Below, piece after piece: positions 1-10,486 of a stretch of DNA of 51,981 nt. A model generated the notes under the pieces. That model saw only the letters and a program-made list of their open reading frames with translations, was not told the origin of the DNA and ran no database searches. The position numbers and the translations under genes were made by a program. The stretch spans positions 1-51,981 of the forward strand of contig JAUZRK010000008.1 in NCBI GenBank assembly GCA_030950485.1, written 5' to 3'. The stretch is from Candidatus Dojkabacteria bacterium (GTDB lineage: Bacteria > Patescibacteriota > Dojkabacteria > J137). Numbering within the stretch: the stretch's first letter is position 1; every line of letters starts with the position of its first letter.

Positions 1-300
1 AAATTAAGACATGATTCGCAAGGAGTTGTAGATTCTACTTTAGAACGTCTTAAAAAGACATTTAATGGGATATTTGAACAACTAACAACTTTAGATGTTT
101 TACTTGCTAGATTATATTTAGAAGATACAAATACATCATCCATCCAAACTAAATTAAATGAAATATTAAGAAAACAATATAGAGAAGCTAGATTAGATCC
201 AGGGCATCATAAATGCATTAATATTGGGAGAAAATCAGTTAATATATATCTAGATTTATTGCTTGGGAATAAAAGATCAAAAAAAATTATTGAACATTAA
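1..300 (+). CDS. Hypothetical protein, 3' end only
   Basis: The reading frame is open from the first base of the window and closes with TAA at 298-300, giving the last 99 residues of a protein whose start lies outside. The fragment is charged and looks mostly helical, with a His-His-Lys-Cys stretch about two thirds of the way along (around codons 70-73). I do not recognise the family. It converges on uvrA, leaving about 43 nt between the two stops. Continuous codons and absence of internal stops support coding; function is unknown. Confidence 0.6.
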   Translation, partial: KLRHDSQGVVDSTLERLKKTFNGIFEQLTTLDVLLARLYLEDTNTSSIQTKLNEILRKQYREARLDPGHHKCINIGRKSVNIYLDLLLGNKRSKKIIEH

Positions 301-343
301 AAAACAGCTTTTTGCATTCAGTTCGGCAATTATAGCTACTTTA

Positions 344-3300
344 TTAAAGCAATTCCTTCAACCATTTACCAGTATAGCTTTCCTTAGTTTCTGCAATATC
401 TTTAGGCGTTCCTAAAGCAACAATTGTTCCTCCTCCATCACCTCCCTCTGGACCAAGATCAATAATATGATCTGCAGTTTTAATAACATCCAGATTATGT
501 TCAATTACTAATACTGTATTTCCTTTAGCGACAAGACTATGTAATACAACTAATAGCTTCCTTACATCTTCGAAATGTAATCCAGTAGTTGGCTCATCTA
601 ATATATAGAACGTTTTACCCGTAGATCTTTTTGCAAGTTCAGAAGAAAGCTTAACCCTTTGAGACTCACCTCCTGAAAGAGTTGTTGCAGCCTGTCCTAA
701 TTTAATGTATCCGAGTCCGACATCTTGTAGAGTTACTAGTTTAGTATAAATTTTTGGAATATTCTTAAAGAAATCAGTTGACTCATCTATAGTCATTTCA
801 AGAACACCAGCAATACTTTTACCCTTATAGTCAATCTGTAAAGTTTCTCTATTGTATCTTTGACCATCACACTCCTCGCAAGTTACATATACATCTGGTA
901 AAAATTGCATAGATATTTGTATAACTCCAGCACCTTGGCATTTTTCACATCGTCCACCTTTTACATTAAAACTGAATCTTCCAGATTTATAACCCCTACT
1001 TTTTGCCTCTTTAGTAGAAGCAAAAATGTCTCTAATATCTGTAAATACTCCTGTATAAGTAGAAGGATTTGATCTTGGTGTTCTTCCTATCGGTGATTGA
1101 TCAATGTCTATAACTTTATCGATATGCTCTAATCCTATAATTTCAGAATATTGACCTGGTATTGCTTTAGATTTATATAAATGTCTAGCAATAGCTTTAT
1201 ATAAAACTTCATTAACTAGAGATGATTTTCCTGAACCAGAAACACCTGTAACGCAGACAAACTGACCTAATGGTATATCTACATCAAAGCCTTTTAAGTT
1301 ATTGTGTCGTACATTTGTAATTCTAATTTGCTTATTTTTCTTAGGTTTAACTATCTTAGCTCTTTTAACGGGATCAAAACTTTCAATTTCTTTATAGATT
1401 TCATCTTTATCTACTTTTTTCTTTCCAGATAAATATTGTCCTGTAATTGATTCTTTAGTGTCCTCTACTTCCTCTGCAGTTCCCTGTGCTACTACTTCTC
1501 CGCCATGAATCCCTGCTTTAGGTCCGATATCTAATACAAAATCAGCCTTTCTAATTGTATCTTCGTCATGTTCAACAACAATAACTGTGTTTCCAATATC
1601 TCGTAAATTTTCCAAAGTCTTTATCAATCGTTCATTGTCTCTTTGATGCAATCCAATTGAAGGTTCATCTAGTACATATAGAACTCCAGTTAAACCTGTA
1701 CCTATTTGAGAAGCCAAACGTATTCGTTGAGATTCTCCTCCAGATAGTGTTCTTGCTGTTCTATTTAAAGTTAGGTAATCTAATCCTACTGAACTTAGGA
1801 AATTTAATCTCATAGCAATCTCTTTGAAAATTTGATCTCCAATTTCAAGTTCTTGTTTTGATAATGTATCCTCATCTACAGTAGGCGATTTTATTCCAAA
1901 TAGTTCTTCAAAAGTAGAATTTTCGTTGTCTTTGTTATTTTCTTTTGATTTATTCTTCTTAGATTCATTTTTACTTATTTCATTTATCCAGTTGACCGAA
2001 TCTTCAATGCTTGTAGATGAAACATCTACAATATTTTTACCATGAATAGTTACAGCAAGTACTTCTCTCTTTAGTCTATAGCCAAGACAAACAGGACATT
2101 TTAGTTCTGTCATATACTGTTCAATTTCTTTTCTTACAAAGTCAGAATCAGTCTCAAGATATCTTCTCTGAAGACTATTAATAACTCCTTCAAATTTTGA
2201 ATTCCATTTATTTTTCTTACCATCACTATTTACATACTCTACTGTATAAGTCTTATCGCCAGTTCCGTAGAATAGAATTTCTAATTGCTTTTCTGATAAT
2301 TTTGAAAGTGCGGTTCTTAGAGGAATTTTATGAAGTTTAGAGACCTCTTTTATTAAATTCAAAGTGTATGAATCACCTCCCTCAATAACTCTAGCCCACG
2401 GATATATTCCTCCTTCCATTACAGTAAGTCTCGAATTATAGATCATTTTAGGATCTATCTCTTTTATCATTCCTAAACCATTACATTTCTGGCAAGCACC
2501 GAAAGGTGAATTGAATGAAAAAGAATGTGGTTCAATTTCTGGAAACGAATCTCCTGTTTCTGGATCTACTAGATTTTCTGAAAAGAAAACATCTCTAGAT
2601 TCATCTACTAAATTTACATAAAGCTCTCCATCTCCCATATTCAGGGCAAGTTCTATTGAATCAGTAACTCTTTTAATAAATGCTTTATCTTCTTTTGAAT
2701 CATTTTTTATAACTAGCCTATCTACAACTAGCTCTATATTATGTTTTACAAATTTATCTAATTTTATATCTTCTTCTAGGTTATATATCTGACCATCCAC
2801 TCTAGCTCTTACATATCCTTGTGTTAACAATCTTGAAAATAACTCTTCATAAGTTCCTTTTCTACTTTTAATTAATGGAGATAAGATTAAAAGCTTTAAT
2901 CCTTTTTCATTTAGTTTATTAGCCTCTACACCGTCTAGTATTCTATCAACTATCTCTCCTACAGTTTGTTTTTGTAGATGAGCTCCGTTTATTGGACTTC
3001 TTGGATGACCTACTCTTGCAAATAAGAGTCGTAAGTAATCATATATTTCGGTTACTGTTCCAACTGTTGATCTTGGAGAGTGTCCTGTGCTTTTCTGATC
3101 TATAGATATTGCAGGGGATAATCCCTCAATTAAATCAACATCAGGTTTATCCATTAATCCTAGAAATTGTCTTGCATATGCAGATAAAGATTCTACATAT
3201 TTTCTCTGCCCTTCTGCGTAAATCGTATCAAATGCAAGAGATGATTTACCTGAACCTGAAAGCCCTGTAATAACTGTTAGTTTATCTTTAGGTATATCGA

Positions 3301-3367
3301 CATCTATGTTCTTAAGGCTATGTGTTCTGGCTCCTCTGACTTTTATATAATTTTTTCTATCGGACAT
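344..3367 (-). CDS. uvrA: UvrA, excinuclease ABC subunit A
   Basis: UvrA is the DNA-damage recognition ATPase of nucleotide excision repair; it loads UvrB at lesions. The 1007-aa product has both ABC modules: a first Walker A (GLSGSGKSS) near residue 35, a second Walker A (GVSGSGKSS) in the C-terminal half, and two LSGGESQR signatures each followed by an LDEPS/T Walker B. Zinc-module cysteine pairs are visible (CQKC, CPVC, CEKC and CEEC). It is slightly longer than the usual ~940 aa because of a Lys/Asn/Glu-rich insertion after about residue 470. The start is an ATG without a Shine-Dalgarno site; a TATAAT box lies about 20 nt upstream. uvrB and uvrC are not in the window. Confidence 0.97.
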   Translation of the reverse strand: MSDRKNYIKVRGARTHSLKNIDVDIPKDKLTVITGLSGSGKSSLAFDTIYAEGQRKYVESLSAYARQFLGLMDKPDVDLIEGLSPAISIDQKSTGHSPRSTVGTVTEIYDYLRLLFARVGHPRSPINGAHLQKQTVGEIVDRILDGVEANKLNEKGLKLLILSPLIKSRKGTYEELFSRLLTQGYVRARVDGQIYNLEEDIKLDKFVKHNIELVVDRLVIKNDSKEDKAFIKRVTDSIELALNMGDGELYVNLVDESRDVFFSENLVDPETGDSFPEIEPHSFSFNSPFGACQKCNGLGMIKEIDPKMIYNSRLTVMEGGIYPWARVIEGGDSYTLNLIKEVSKLHKIPLRTALSKLSEKQLEILFYGTGDKTYTVEYVNSDGKKNKWNSKFEGVINSLQRRYLETDSDFVRKEIEQYMTELKCPVCLGYRLKREVLAVTIHGKNIVDVSSTSIEDSVNWINEISKNESKKNKSKENNKDNENSTFEELFGIKSPTVDEDTLSKQELEIGDQIFKEIAMRLNFLSSVGLDYLTLNRTARTLSGGESQRIRLASQIGTGLTGVLYVLDEPSIGLHQRDNERLIKTLENLRDIGNTVIVVEHDEDTIRKADFVLDIGPKAGIHGGEVVAQGTAEEVEDTKESITGQYLSGKKKVDKDEIYKEIESFDPVKRAKIVKPKKNKQIRITNVRHNNLKGFDVDIPLGQFVCVTGVSGSGKSSLVNEVLYKAIARHLYKSKAIPGQYSEIIGLEHIDKVIDIDQSPIGRTPRSNPSTYTGVFTDIRDIFASTKEAKSRGYKSGRFSFNVKGGRCEKCQGAGVIQISMQFLPDVYVTCEECDGQRYNRETLQIDYKGKSIAGVLEMTIDESTDFFKNIPKIYTKLVTLQDVGLGYIKLGQAATTLSGGESQRVKLSSELAKRSTGKTFYILDEPTTGLHFEDVRKLLVVLHSLVAKGNTVLVIEHNLDVIKTADHIIDLGPEGGDGGGTIVALGTPKDIAETKESYTGKWLKELL

Positions 3368-3480
3368 TAAATTTGCGTAATCAGAGTATTATAGCATTAA
3401 ATGCCTAAGTCTCGCAGATTACCAATGACTATTCATATTACATACCTCATCTGGTATTATTAATTAAACTAATAAAGAAA

Positions 3481-4365
3481 ATGGCAGAGGATGCTTTTTA
3501 TACAACAAACTACGATAACAATACTGATCAGTTTCCAGAAGATGACCCTCTTAGGCATATACAGACTGAAGATGAATTAGCTGACAGAAGAGGACAAAAG
3601 AGATTACAAGCTATAGATTGGGTACATGATCTGATAGATGGAATAGACGATGCTGATGAAAGAGAAAAGATAGCTAGAACTTTTCCAACTTTGTTTATAG
3701 GTCCATTAACTCAAGAAAGACACGAAGACGTTAATACTGCACTTGCAGAAAATATAGAAAATTATCGTAAGCCTAAACTTTCAAAGGCTAATAAAGGTGT
3801 ACACTCAGATTTATATCCTGCAGCTGATAATACTGGGCATCCTAGAAACTCACTTATAGTAAGAAACTTGTTAAATGATCCAAAGATTCAAATATTAACA
3901 GATATAGAAAATATCGAACAAATAAGCGATACAAGAAAAAAGGAAATATTAATTGCAGCAATAGATACAATGTTATTTGCTTTAGTAAATGGAGCAATAA
4001 TTTCAGATATTAGACCAGCTAATATTGCGATTAGAGATATTGATAATGAAGACTTTGAATTAATATTTTTCGATATTGATGTAGATTTTCAAAGAATTAC
4101 TATAGAAGAACTACGAAATAATTACTATGGAGGTTTTGATGATGATAGTGAAATAAGGGCAATAGCCACAAACATAATAGGTACATTATATACATTTCGT
4201 GAATTCTTTTATCCAGATAAAGCCTTCGAATCATTGCCTGTAGAACTCGAAGATGATATTACTGAAATTTTTATAAATCTAATTACAGGCAACCAAATTA
4301 ATAAATCTAGCCGATTAGAAAAGCTTACAACAAAACTCTATGGTCTGATAACACAAACTATATAG
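3481..4365 (+). CDS. Uncharacterised protein with kinase-like catalytic loop
   Basis: 294 aa, acidic, no signal peptide or membrane segment. The middle carries SDIRPANIAIRD (residues 175-186) followed by LIFFDID (194-200). This has the order of a protein-kinase/APH catalytic loop: catalytic Asp176, Asn181 five residues on, then a metal-binding Asp in a hydrophobic strand (DFG-like position). I see no convincing glycine-rich loop or lysine in the first 100 residues, so the ATP lobe is either divergent or missing. Family assignment is inference from this motif alone. The gene starts with ATG after an A-rich leader, with TATTAT about 20 nt upstream, and is divergent from uvrA. Confidence 0.6.
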   Translation: MAEDAFYTTNYDNNTDQFPEDDPLRHIQTEDELADRRGQKRLQAIDWVHDLIDGIDDADEREKIARTFPTLFIGPLTQERHEDVNTALAENIENYRKPKLSKANKGVHSDLYPAADNTGHPRNSLIVRNLLNDPKIQILTDIENIEQISDTRKKEILIAAIDTMLFALVNGAIISDIRPANIAIRDIDNEDFELIFFDIDVDFQRITIEELRNNYYGGFDDDSEIRAIATNIIGTLYTFREFFYPDKAFESLPVELEDDITEIFINLITGNQINKSSRLEKLTTKLYGLITQTI

Positions 4366-4371
4366 TTATAC

Positions 4372-5324
4372 TTAAATCCTCAAAACATTAAATGCCATAT
4401 AGGTTAGAAATACACTAAGAAGAATTAATCCTTCATACCTCTCTACTGAATGTTTTTTTCCAGCAAACAGAGTTATGTACATAAGAAGACTTGCTAAAAT
4501 TAAAATCAAGAAATCAATTGTCAGATCTGTCTCTATCTGAATAGGATTAATCACTGAACTTAATCCCAAAATCCAAAAAATATTGAAAATATTCGAACCT
4601 ACAATATTACCAACAGCTAGATCTGCTTTACCTTTTCTTGCAACTACTAAACTGGTTATTAGTTCAGGTAAAGAAGTTCCTATCGCAACAACAGTGAGTC
4701 CAACAACAGCCTCACTTAATCCAAATTGTGTCGCAAGATTAGATGCTCCTATTATACTTAGTTGTCCACCTACCATTAAAGCTATAATACCAAGAGCTAT
4801 ATATAAATAAGTCTTTCTCTTGCTTATTTTTTCACAGCACTTGTAGATTCTCCACCAATATTCGCTACTCCAAAAGTGTAGTAGAGATAAATTGAGAAGA
4901 AAGACAGTAGTATCAGTCCGTCAGCTCTAGAAATTGAAGAATGAGATAGACCAGTTAAACTTACATCGCTTGCTAGAACAATAAGAACTAAAACACCAAG
5001 AAAACTAAAAGGTATTTCCTTCCAGATTGTATTAACTTTTACTTTTAAATCCGATACTAAAGAAGTGGCACCTAAAATCAATAAAATATTACTAATATTA
5101 CTACCTATAATATTTCCTAGAGTAATCTCACCTTTCCCCTCAATTCCAGCTACAATACTAACCGCCATTTCAGGTAAAGAAGTACCAAATGCGATTATAG
5201 TTAGACCTACTACTAGATCAGAGATATTGTATTTTTTTGCAATTGATGAAGCGCCATCTATTAGGAAATCAGCTCCCTTAACTACTAAAGCTAGGCCAAT
5301 AGCTAAATATATTATATTAATCAT
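4372..5324 (-). pseudogene. CaCA-family Na+/Ca2+ antiporter (YrbG-like), frameshifted
   Basis: A cation antiporter with two inverted alpha repeats. The N-terminal half (5324 down to 4824) has GTSLPE followed by GNIIGSN; the C-terminal half has GTSLPE and GNIVGSN, both ion-binding signatures of the CaCA superfamily. Read literally, the first half stops at a TAA just after an A6 run (plus-strand T6 at 4827-4832), and the second half is in another frame. One extra A restores a continuous ~317-aa protein, the family's usual length, joining ...AVKK to [13 protein letters not shown]. Either a homopolymer sequence error or a recent inactivation. It converges on the kinase-like gene, with 6 nt between the stops. 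Confidence 0.85.
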
Positions 5325-5387
5325 TAATACAGTATATTAGAATGATCAAATGATTCCAAGAAGATAAAGATAGCTTGAATGGAGAAT

Positions 5388-6128
5388 CTATCCAGACAGC
5401 TGATTGTTTTGCATTACTAGCGTCTTACTATCATCATCATCTAGTATATACAAAGAGTCGGTGTCTACATTATAAGTATACCTTAGACCATCTACAACGA
5501 TAACGCTATCAACATTAAGATGGTTATACTGATTTATTACATAAAGATAATGATTCTTAGGTACGAATCTCATTTCCATCTTTTTATAAAGATTTCTTCT
5601 TTTATTCCAATATTCAGTTGAATCAGGCACCAAGATTACAACGGGTGCGGAGTAAGTCTCATTTATATATTCTGTAACTTTTATAATAAAGTTCATTATT
5701 GGCTCCAATTCTTTCATAGTTAGATTTCCCTCATTCTCCATACTAAAGGCTTTCATCATAGCTTCTTGAGTCCTCCCTTCCTTTGCATTTTTAAGCAGAT
5801 TAAGGCAGCCCGCATTAGAATTAGCTAAATAGCGATATCCTTCAGTTGTTAAAAAATGAATTTCAAAACTCCCCTTGGAATAACTTCTTGTATTAACTGT
5901 TGGATGTATTAAAACATCAATCCCTTGTTCCTCAAAACGAACTAGAGTTAGTAATCTTTCACCTTGAACAATCTGATTATCAAGATACGCAGGAATTGCA
6001 GAATTGATGACATCGAGCTGATTTCCTCCGTATTCAACTGCAATAGATCTAGCATTTTTTCTAACATCTCTAGCTAACTCAGTTTTCTCTTGTATTTCTT
6101 CCTGCAAGCTTCTATCTAGCTGATCCAT
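5388..6128 (-). CDS. Hypothetical cytosolic protein
   Basis: 246 aa with no signal peptide or clear membrane segment. The N-terminus is rich in Glu/Lys/Arg and probably helical. The C-terminal part alternates short hydrophobic strands with charged turns (for example VVILVPDSTEYW and SVIVVDGLRYTYN), suggesting an alpha/beta domain, and ends with an Asp-rich DDDD stretch. I do not recognise the family and propose no function. It starts with ATG, lies about 60 nt upstream of the antiporter on the same strand, and is divergent from galU across a 168-nt gap. Confidence 0.6.
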   Translation of the reverse strand: MDQLDRSLQEEIQEKTELARDVRKNARSIAVEYGGNQLDVINSAIPAYLDNQIVQGERLLTLVRFEEQGIDVLIHPTVNTRSYSKGSFEIHFLTTEGYRYLANSNAGCLNLLKNAKEGRTQEAMMKAFSMENEGNLTMKELEPIMNFIIKVTEYINETYSAPVVILVPDSTEYWNKRRNLYKKMEMRFVPKNHYLYVINQYNHLNVDSVIVVDGLRYTYNVDTDSLYILDDDDSKTLVMQNNQLSG

Positions 6129-6296
6129 ATATAATTTATTTTAGTAATTATACCATAGACGTCTATTTTAGGCGACACGATCATCAGCTGTCATTTCCAT
6201 AAAACTAGGTGGCAAAAATATAAAGATTTACTTCATCTTAAGTCAATTTTTATATTATCTGCTATTATTTTATAAGTTATAACTAAAAAACTAAAT

Positions 6297-7145
6297 ATGA
6301 AAATAAAAAAGGCTCTAATAACTGCAGCAGGCTTTGGATCAAGGGTTTTGCCAATAACAAAAACTATTCCAAAAGAAATGCTTCCAATAGTAAATAAGCC
6401 TATAGTGCACTGGATAGTTGAAGAGTGTATGGCTGCTGGTATTGAAGAAGTAATTATAGTAGCTTCTCCAGATGAGGTTAAAACCTTCGAAGATTATTTT
6501 TATGGGAAAGCAGAAAACATTAAACAATTAATGTTAGAATAAGGTAAAAAGGATAGATGGGAGAATGTTGAAGAAATATTTAATCTACCTAAAATCAAAG
6601 TTATTCCTGAAACTAGAAAACTTCCATATGGAAATGGAAGGCCAGTATTAACGGCTAAAAAAGACCTTGAAAATGAAGAGGCCTTTATAGTCTGTTGGGG
6701 AGATGATTTATTTTTGTCTGAAGTTCCAGGTATAAAACAATTAATAGACTATCATAATAATGTGAATTCTGATGGAGTTCTTGGAGTGATAAAAGCTGGG
6801 CCAGAGCTACTTACTAAGGGAGGAGTTTTAAAAATAAAAAGTTATGATGAGAATAAGGTTGAGCTAATAAAGGAGAAACCAAGTTTAGATGAGCTTAGAA
6901 AAGATACTTCATACGCTAATCTTTATTCATTTGGAAGATACCTTCTTACTCCAAAACTTTTTGATTATCTTAAAGCAGACGCTACTGGTAGAGACGGAGA
7001 GTTATGGTTACAAGATGCTAATGATCAAATTGCTAGAAACTATGATATGAGATTCTTAGAGTTAGAAGGAGAGTTCTATACAACAGGAGATCCGGCTAAA
7101 TATTTCGAGGCGCAGAATGCGTATATGAAAAAGTATTTTTTATAA
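6297..7145 (+). pseudogene. galU: UTP-glucose-1-phosphate uridylyltransferase with internal TAA
   Basis: GalU makes UDP-glucose for surface glycans. The N-terminus shows the nucleotidyltransferase signature (GFGSRVLPITKTIPKEMLPI) with activating Lys/Arg residues; the second half has GNGRP, the GDDLF metal-binding aspartates and the GELWLQDA region. The frame is interrupted by TAA at 6540-6542, after LMLE and before GKKDRW, yet the same frame resumes with conserved sequence to 7145. Without the stop it would be about 282 aa, the normal GalU length. A single substitution (GAA or CAA to TAA) would explain it: sequence error, a real mutation, or less likely readthrough. A strong terminator follows. 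Confidence 0.88.
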
Positions 7146-7156
7146 TTTCTAATAAC

Positions 7157-7190
7157 TAAGTAGAGGCCTAAAATCTTAGGCCTCTACTTA
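7157..7190. terminator. Bidirectional terminator between galU and the RND gene
   Basis: A 15-bp perfect inverted repeat (7157-7171 with 7176-7190) separated by the 4-nt loop AATC. It sits between two convergent stop codons at 7145 and 7194, so it can end transcription from both sides, although the T tails are short. Confidence 0.85.
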
Positions 7191-7193
7191 TAT

Positions 7194-9923
7194 TCAATTT
7201 ACCTCTTTTAAGATCGTTCCAATCTTTGAATACATTTTCGCCTTTAAGCTTTCTATTGAATAGTAAAATGCTGGGAAAGCAAAAATTACTAATACAGTAC
7301 TAGAAATAATTCCAAATACAATAGTGTACGCTAATCCTTCCCAGAATGGATCACTTAAAGCTAACGGTAATAATCCAAGTACAGTTGTTGCTGAAGTTGT
7401 TATAAGAGCTCTAAATCTAGAGTTTAATGCACCTACAATAGCTTCTCTAATACTTTTCCCCTTATCTCTTTCTTGGTTAGCAAAATCTAATAGCATAATC
7501 GTATTATTTACAACAATACCTATTAAGCCTGCTATTCCTAGTTGTACAAAGAAACTAAACGAATTATCAGTAAGTAATAATCCAGGGAATAATAATGGGA
7601 AACTCAAAGGGATCGCAAGCATTACTAAGAATGTTTGTATGTATGAGTTAAATTGTAGAACTAATAAAGCAAACATTAAAATTAATGCAATAAATAGTGC
7701 AACTGTCATAGCTGCAAATGCTTCTTCTGCATCATCATTAAAACCTTGATCAAAATCAATAGCATCCTTACTTAGTCCAAGAGTTTCTAATTTACTTTCA
7801 TCAAAATCTTTCTTAATACTTGCTTCAAGATTATCTACAAGAGGGGCTATATCTATATTCTCATCATCATATTTAAAGGCTATAGAAATTTCACCAAATC
7901 TTCTTCCATCTTTTCTTGCAATTAAACCAGTTGCTGATTTACTTATGTCTAAAATATCTACTGACTCGCCAAAATCATAATTTTCTATATATTCAACTAA
8001 GGCATCATAACCAATTTCTATGTTTGCTCCTTCATCAGCATAAACTTGAGCTATAAAATCATAACCTAAACCTGAGCCATCTGCAGAACTAGCAGTAGCT
8101 TGAACTGTTGCTCTTGGATAAGACTCAAAAACTTGTGTCAATTGATCTGTAAGCTCAAGATGAGTTACATTTCTATCGTTGTAACTTACTAGAAGAAAGT
8201 CTAAAAATGCCATGTCTTTATTAGCTATTATGTAAGAAGCTGATTCAACTAAACTAGTATCTATAGTTGTTGTAATTATATTCTCTACTTCCTCAGTAAT
8301 TTCTTCTACCTCACTAAATTCAATATCATTTGGATAATCAATTACTATATTGATGTAATCACCATCTTTGGGTGGTGGAAATTGTGCATTATCAATCTTT
8401 GAAACTGAACTCATTCCTAGCCCAATTGCTATTATAGTTAAGATCATTACAATAAATGTATATATCTTTTTAGATAGATACATATCTACAAATTTACTAA
8501 CCTTATCACTTAAAGTAATTACAAATCTACTTGGTGCATTAATAAATGCATCAATCTTTGATAGTACTCCATTATTATCCTTACTCTCTGTCTTAGAAGA
8601 TAGAATTAAAACTGAAAGAAATGGAATAATCGATAAGGCAATTACTAATGATAATAATAAAGTTAATACAACAGTCATTGGAATTGGAACTATGAAATCT
8701 CCGTATATTCCTGAGATGAATAAGAACGGAGTAAATACTAATACAGTTGTTATTGTTCCAGAAACATCTGCTGGTCCAATTTCATATACAGACTCTTTAA
8801 TAGCTACTATTTTGCTCTTTCCTGATTTTAATTTTTTATCAATTGCTTCAATCACTACAATTGCATCATCTACTAATAATCCCAGTACTAAGATTAGTGC
8901 GAATAATGAGATTATATTTAATGTCATTCCTAACAGGTTTAGCGTTATAAATGTTGAAGCTAAAACTGTAGGTATAAATATAGCTGTTATTATTGAGGCT
9001 CTCCAGCTTACAAAAAGTAATGAAATGATTACAACTGCAATGATTCCAGAAAATGCATTTGATTCTAATGAATCAATATTTCTATTTAATTCTTTTGCAA
9101 AATCTCCTGAGCCAATTGTAAAAGTATAATTATCTTTAATGTCTGTATCTAAATTATCAAGAGTTTCTCTTACAGCCTCAGAAATATCTATTGTACCAAT
9201 ATCATCAGAGCTTTTTATAACCCCGATTGCTACTCCATCTTTAAAACTGAAACTTCCATCATTCACTCTGTTTCCAACTCTTTGAAATGTTACTTGTTCA
9301 GAATTAACTTCTCCAGTCTGGAAATCCAATTTATCTTCAAAAATAGATCTTGCTTCAGCTAAAGATACCTCTTCTCGCTTTTCAATTTCTAGTGCAATAG
9401 TTTTTGCAACTTCTACTTGTTCTTCAACCGGTGTTTTCTTATTAGCATTTATAGTAAATAATAAGTCATATTTTTCAGCAACAGCACTTGCTTTTAATGT
9501 TTCAAATTCTAGTTCTACATTATCTGGTAAATTCACTCCAGCTAATTCATCTCTTATAAGTTTAATTCCATCTTTATTAGAAATATCTGTATCTAAATAA
9601 GCTACTAAACTCATTCCATCTCCAGTTGTATAAGTAAATAGTTGATTTATTTCATCAACTGAACTTAATGCTACTTCTAAAGGCCTCGTTACTTCTTCTA
9701 ATACTACAGATTCGTCGTTAATCTTATAATCAGCAGTAACAATTCCAATTGGAATTTCAACTGATGGAAAACCTTCCCTAGTCAAACCGCTAGTATACGA
9801 AATATAACCTCCAGCTAAAATAGCTATAAACAAAAGCAATGTCACTCTTGCTTTATTCGCAAAGGCTGAACTAAATCCTGCTAAAGAGGATCTTAGTCTA
9901 CTCTGCTTAATTTCCTTTGACAT
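7194..9923 (-). CDS. RND-family efflux transporter (HAE1-like)
   Basis: A proton-driven inner-membrane exporter of 909 aa, shorter than the ~1040 aa of AcrB-type pumps. It has the RND layout: one N-terminal TM segment, a large extracytoplasmic loop, a TM bundle at about residues 285-450, a second loop, and a final TM bundle at about 735-890. TM4 carries GLLVDDAIVVIEA with the paired proton-relay aspartates. The gene lies directly downstream of marR on the same strand, a typical regulator-exporter pair. No membrane-fusion or outer-membrane partner is in the window, consistent with a cell lacking an outer membrane. TATAAT lies 6 nt before the ATG. Substrate unknown. Confidence 0.92.
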   Translation of the reverse strand: MSKEIKQSRLRSSLAGFSSAFANKARVTLLLFIAILAGGYISYTSGLTREGFPSVEIPIGIVTADYKINDESVVLEEVTRPLEVALSSVDEINQLFTYTTGDGMSLVAYLDTDISNKDGIKLIRDELAGVNLPDNVELEFETLKASAVAEKYDLLFTINANKKTPVEEQVEVAKTIALEIEKREEVSLAEARSIFEDKLDFQTGEVNSEQVTFQRVGNRVNDGSFSFKDGVAIGVIKSSDDIGTIDISEAVRETLDNLDTDIKDNYTFTIGSGDFAKELNRNIDSLESNAFSGIIAVVIISLLFVSWRASIITAIFIPTVLASTFITLNLLGMTLNIISLFALILVLGLLVDDAIVVIEAIDKKLKSGKSKIVAIKESVYEIGPADVSGTITTVLVFTPFLFISGIYGDFIVPIPMTVVLTLLLSLVIALSIIPFLSVLILSSKTESKDNNGVLSKIDAFINAPSRFVITLSDKVSKFVDMYLSKKIYTFIVMILTIIAIGLGMSSVSKIDNAQFPPPKDGDYINIVIDYPNDIEFSEVEEITEEVENIITTTIDTSLVESASYIIANKDMAFLDFLLVSYNDRNVTHLELTDQLTQVFESYPRATVQATASSADGSGLGYDFIAQVYADEGANIEIGYDALVEYIENYDFGESVDILDISKSATGLIARKDGRRFGEISIAFKYDDENIDIAPLVDNLEASIKKDFDESKLETLGLSKDAIDFDQGFNDDAEEAFAAMTVALFIALILMFALLVLQFNSYIQTFLVMLAIPLSFPLLFPGLLLTDNSFSFFVQLGIAGLIGIVVNNTIMLLDFANQERDKGKSIREAIVGALNSRFRALITTSATTVLGLLPLALSDPFWEGLAYTIVFGIISSTVLVIFAFPAFYYSIESLKAKMYSKIGTILKEVN

Positions 9924-9929
9924 ATTTAA

Positions 9930-9935
9930 ATTATA
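9930..9935 (-). promoter_or_regulatory. -10 box just upstream of the RND start codon
   Basis: TATAAT on the minus strand, separated from the ATG by only 6 nt (TTAAAT). Transcription starting about 6-7 nt downstream of the box would begin at or next to the ATG. The -35 region is poor (TCTAAA at 17-nt spacing), so this may be a secondary promoter inside the marR-RND operon. Confidence 0.45.
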
Positions 9936-9958
9936 AAAATATAAATTATTTTTTTAGA

Positions 9959-10375
9959 TTAATCGATTTTCAATTTATCAATTAATTTTATTGCCATTTC
10001 AAATTCAACTTCTTCTGCATTTTTAAAAATGTCTTTTAAACTTGTAGAAAGTAGTTTCATTGAGTCAGATAAAATATCTACCCCCTTACTAGTAAGAGTT
10101 AAAATGTAAGATCTTCTGTTTTCTTTATTTTCTAACTTAGTAATATAGCCAGATTGCTTTTAAAGCTCGATCTGTCTACTTACTGCTGGTTGAGAAACAC
10201 CTAGAGCTAGTGCTATTTCATTTGCATATTTAAGACACTTATCTTTAAGCATGCTTAATATTAGAAATTGAGAGTAAGTTAGATTAAGTCTAGATCTGAG
10301 GATTTCATCAGCTGTTCTATCTAACTCATAGACTAACTTATGTACCTTGTGTATAAATTCCCATTCTTTATTCAT
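9959..10375 (-). pseudogene. MarR-family repressor with internal TAA
   Basis: A winged-helix MarR regulator of about 138 aa. The recognition helix region reads EIALALGVSQPAVSRQIEL, followed after a TAA (10160-10162) by KQSGYITKLENKENRRSY, the normal wing with the conserved Asp/Glu-Asn-Arg-Arg pattern, then a C-terminal dimerisation helix ending at TAA 9959-9961. The interruption falls within the DNA-binding domain while the frame continues intact. As read, the product would be a 71-aa fragment without wing and half the dimer interface. One substitution would restore it. It precedes the RND exporter and a matching operator lies in its promoter, so it probably represses the pair in response to a ligand. 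Confidence 0.85.
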
Positions 10376-10383
10376 AGCGAAAT

Positions 10384-10412
10384 AATTTACATGTTAACTG
10401 TTAACTTGTCAA
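10384..10412 (-). promoter_or_regulatory. marR promoter with operator in the spacer
   Basis: On the minus strand, TTGACA (10407-10412), a 17-nt spacer, then TAAATT (10384-10389), 8 nt before the marR ATG. The spacer and its edges hold an imperfect inverted repeat at 10389-10409: ACATGTTAAC, one central T, GTTAACTTGT (9 of 10 positions complementary). A dimeric repressor bound here would block RNA polymerase, so autoregulation by MarR is likely. The short distance to the ATG implies an almost leaderless mRNA. Confidence 0.75.
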
Positions 10413-10486
10413 TATGTTTTCCTATTGCAATCTTTTAACTAAATAATCATAATATATTTATCTTATTTTTTATCGGTCCAAAACAT

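Noticed and set aside
8368-9129. 253-codon plus-strand frame within the RND gene
   Set aside because: It lies wholly antisense to conserved RND transmembrane segments and its translation shows no family motif.
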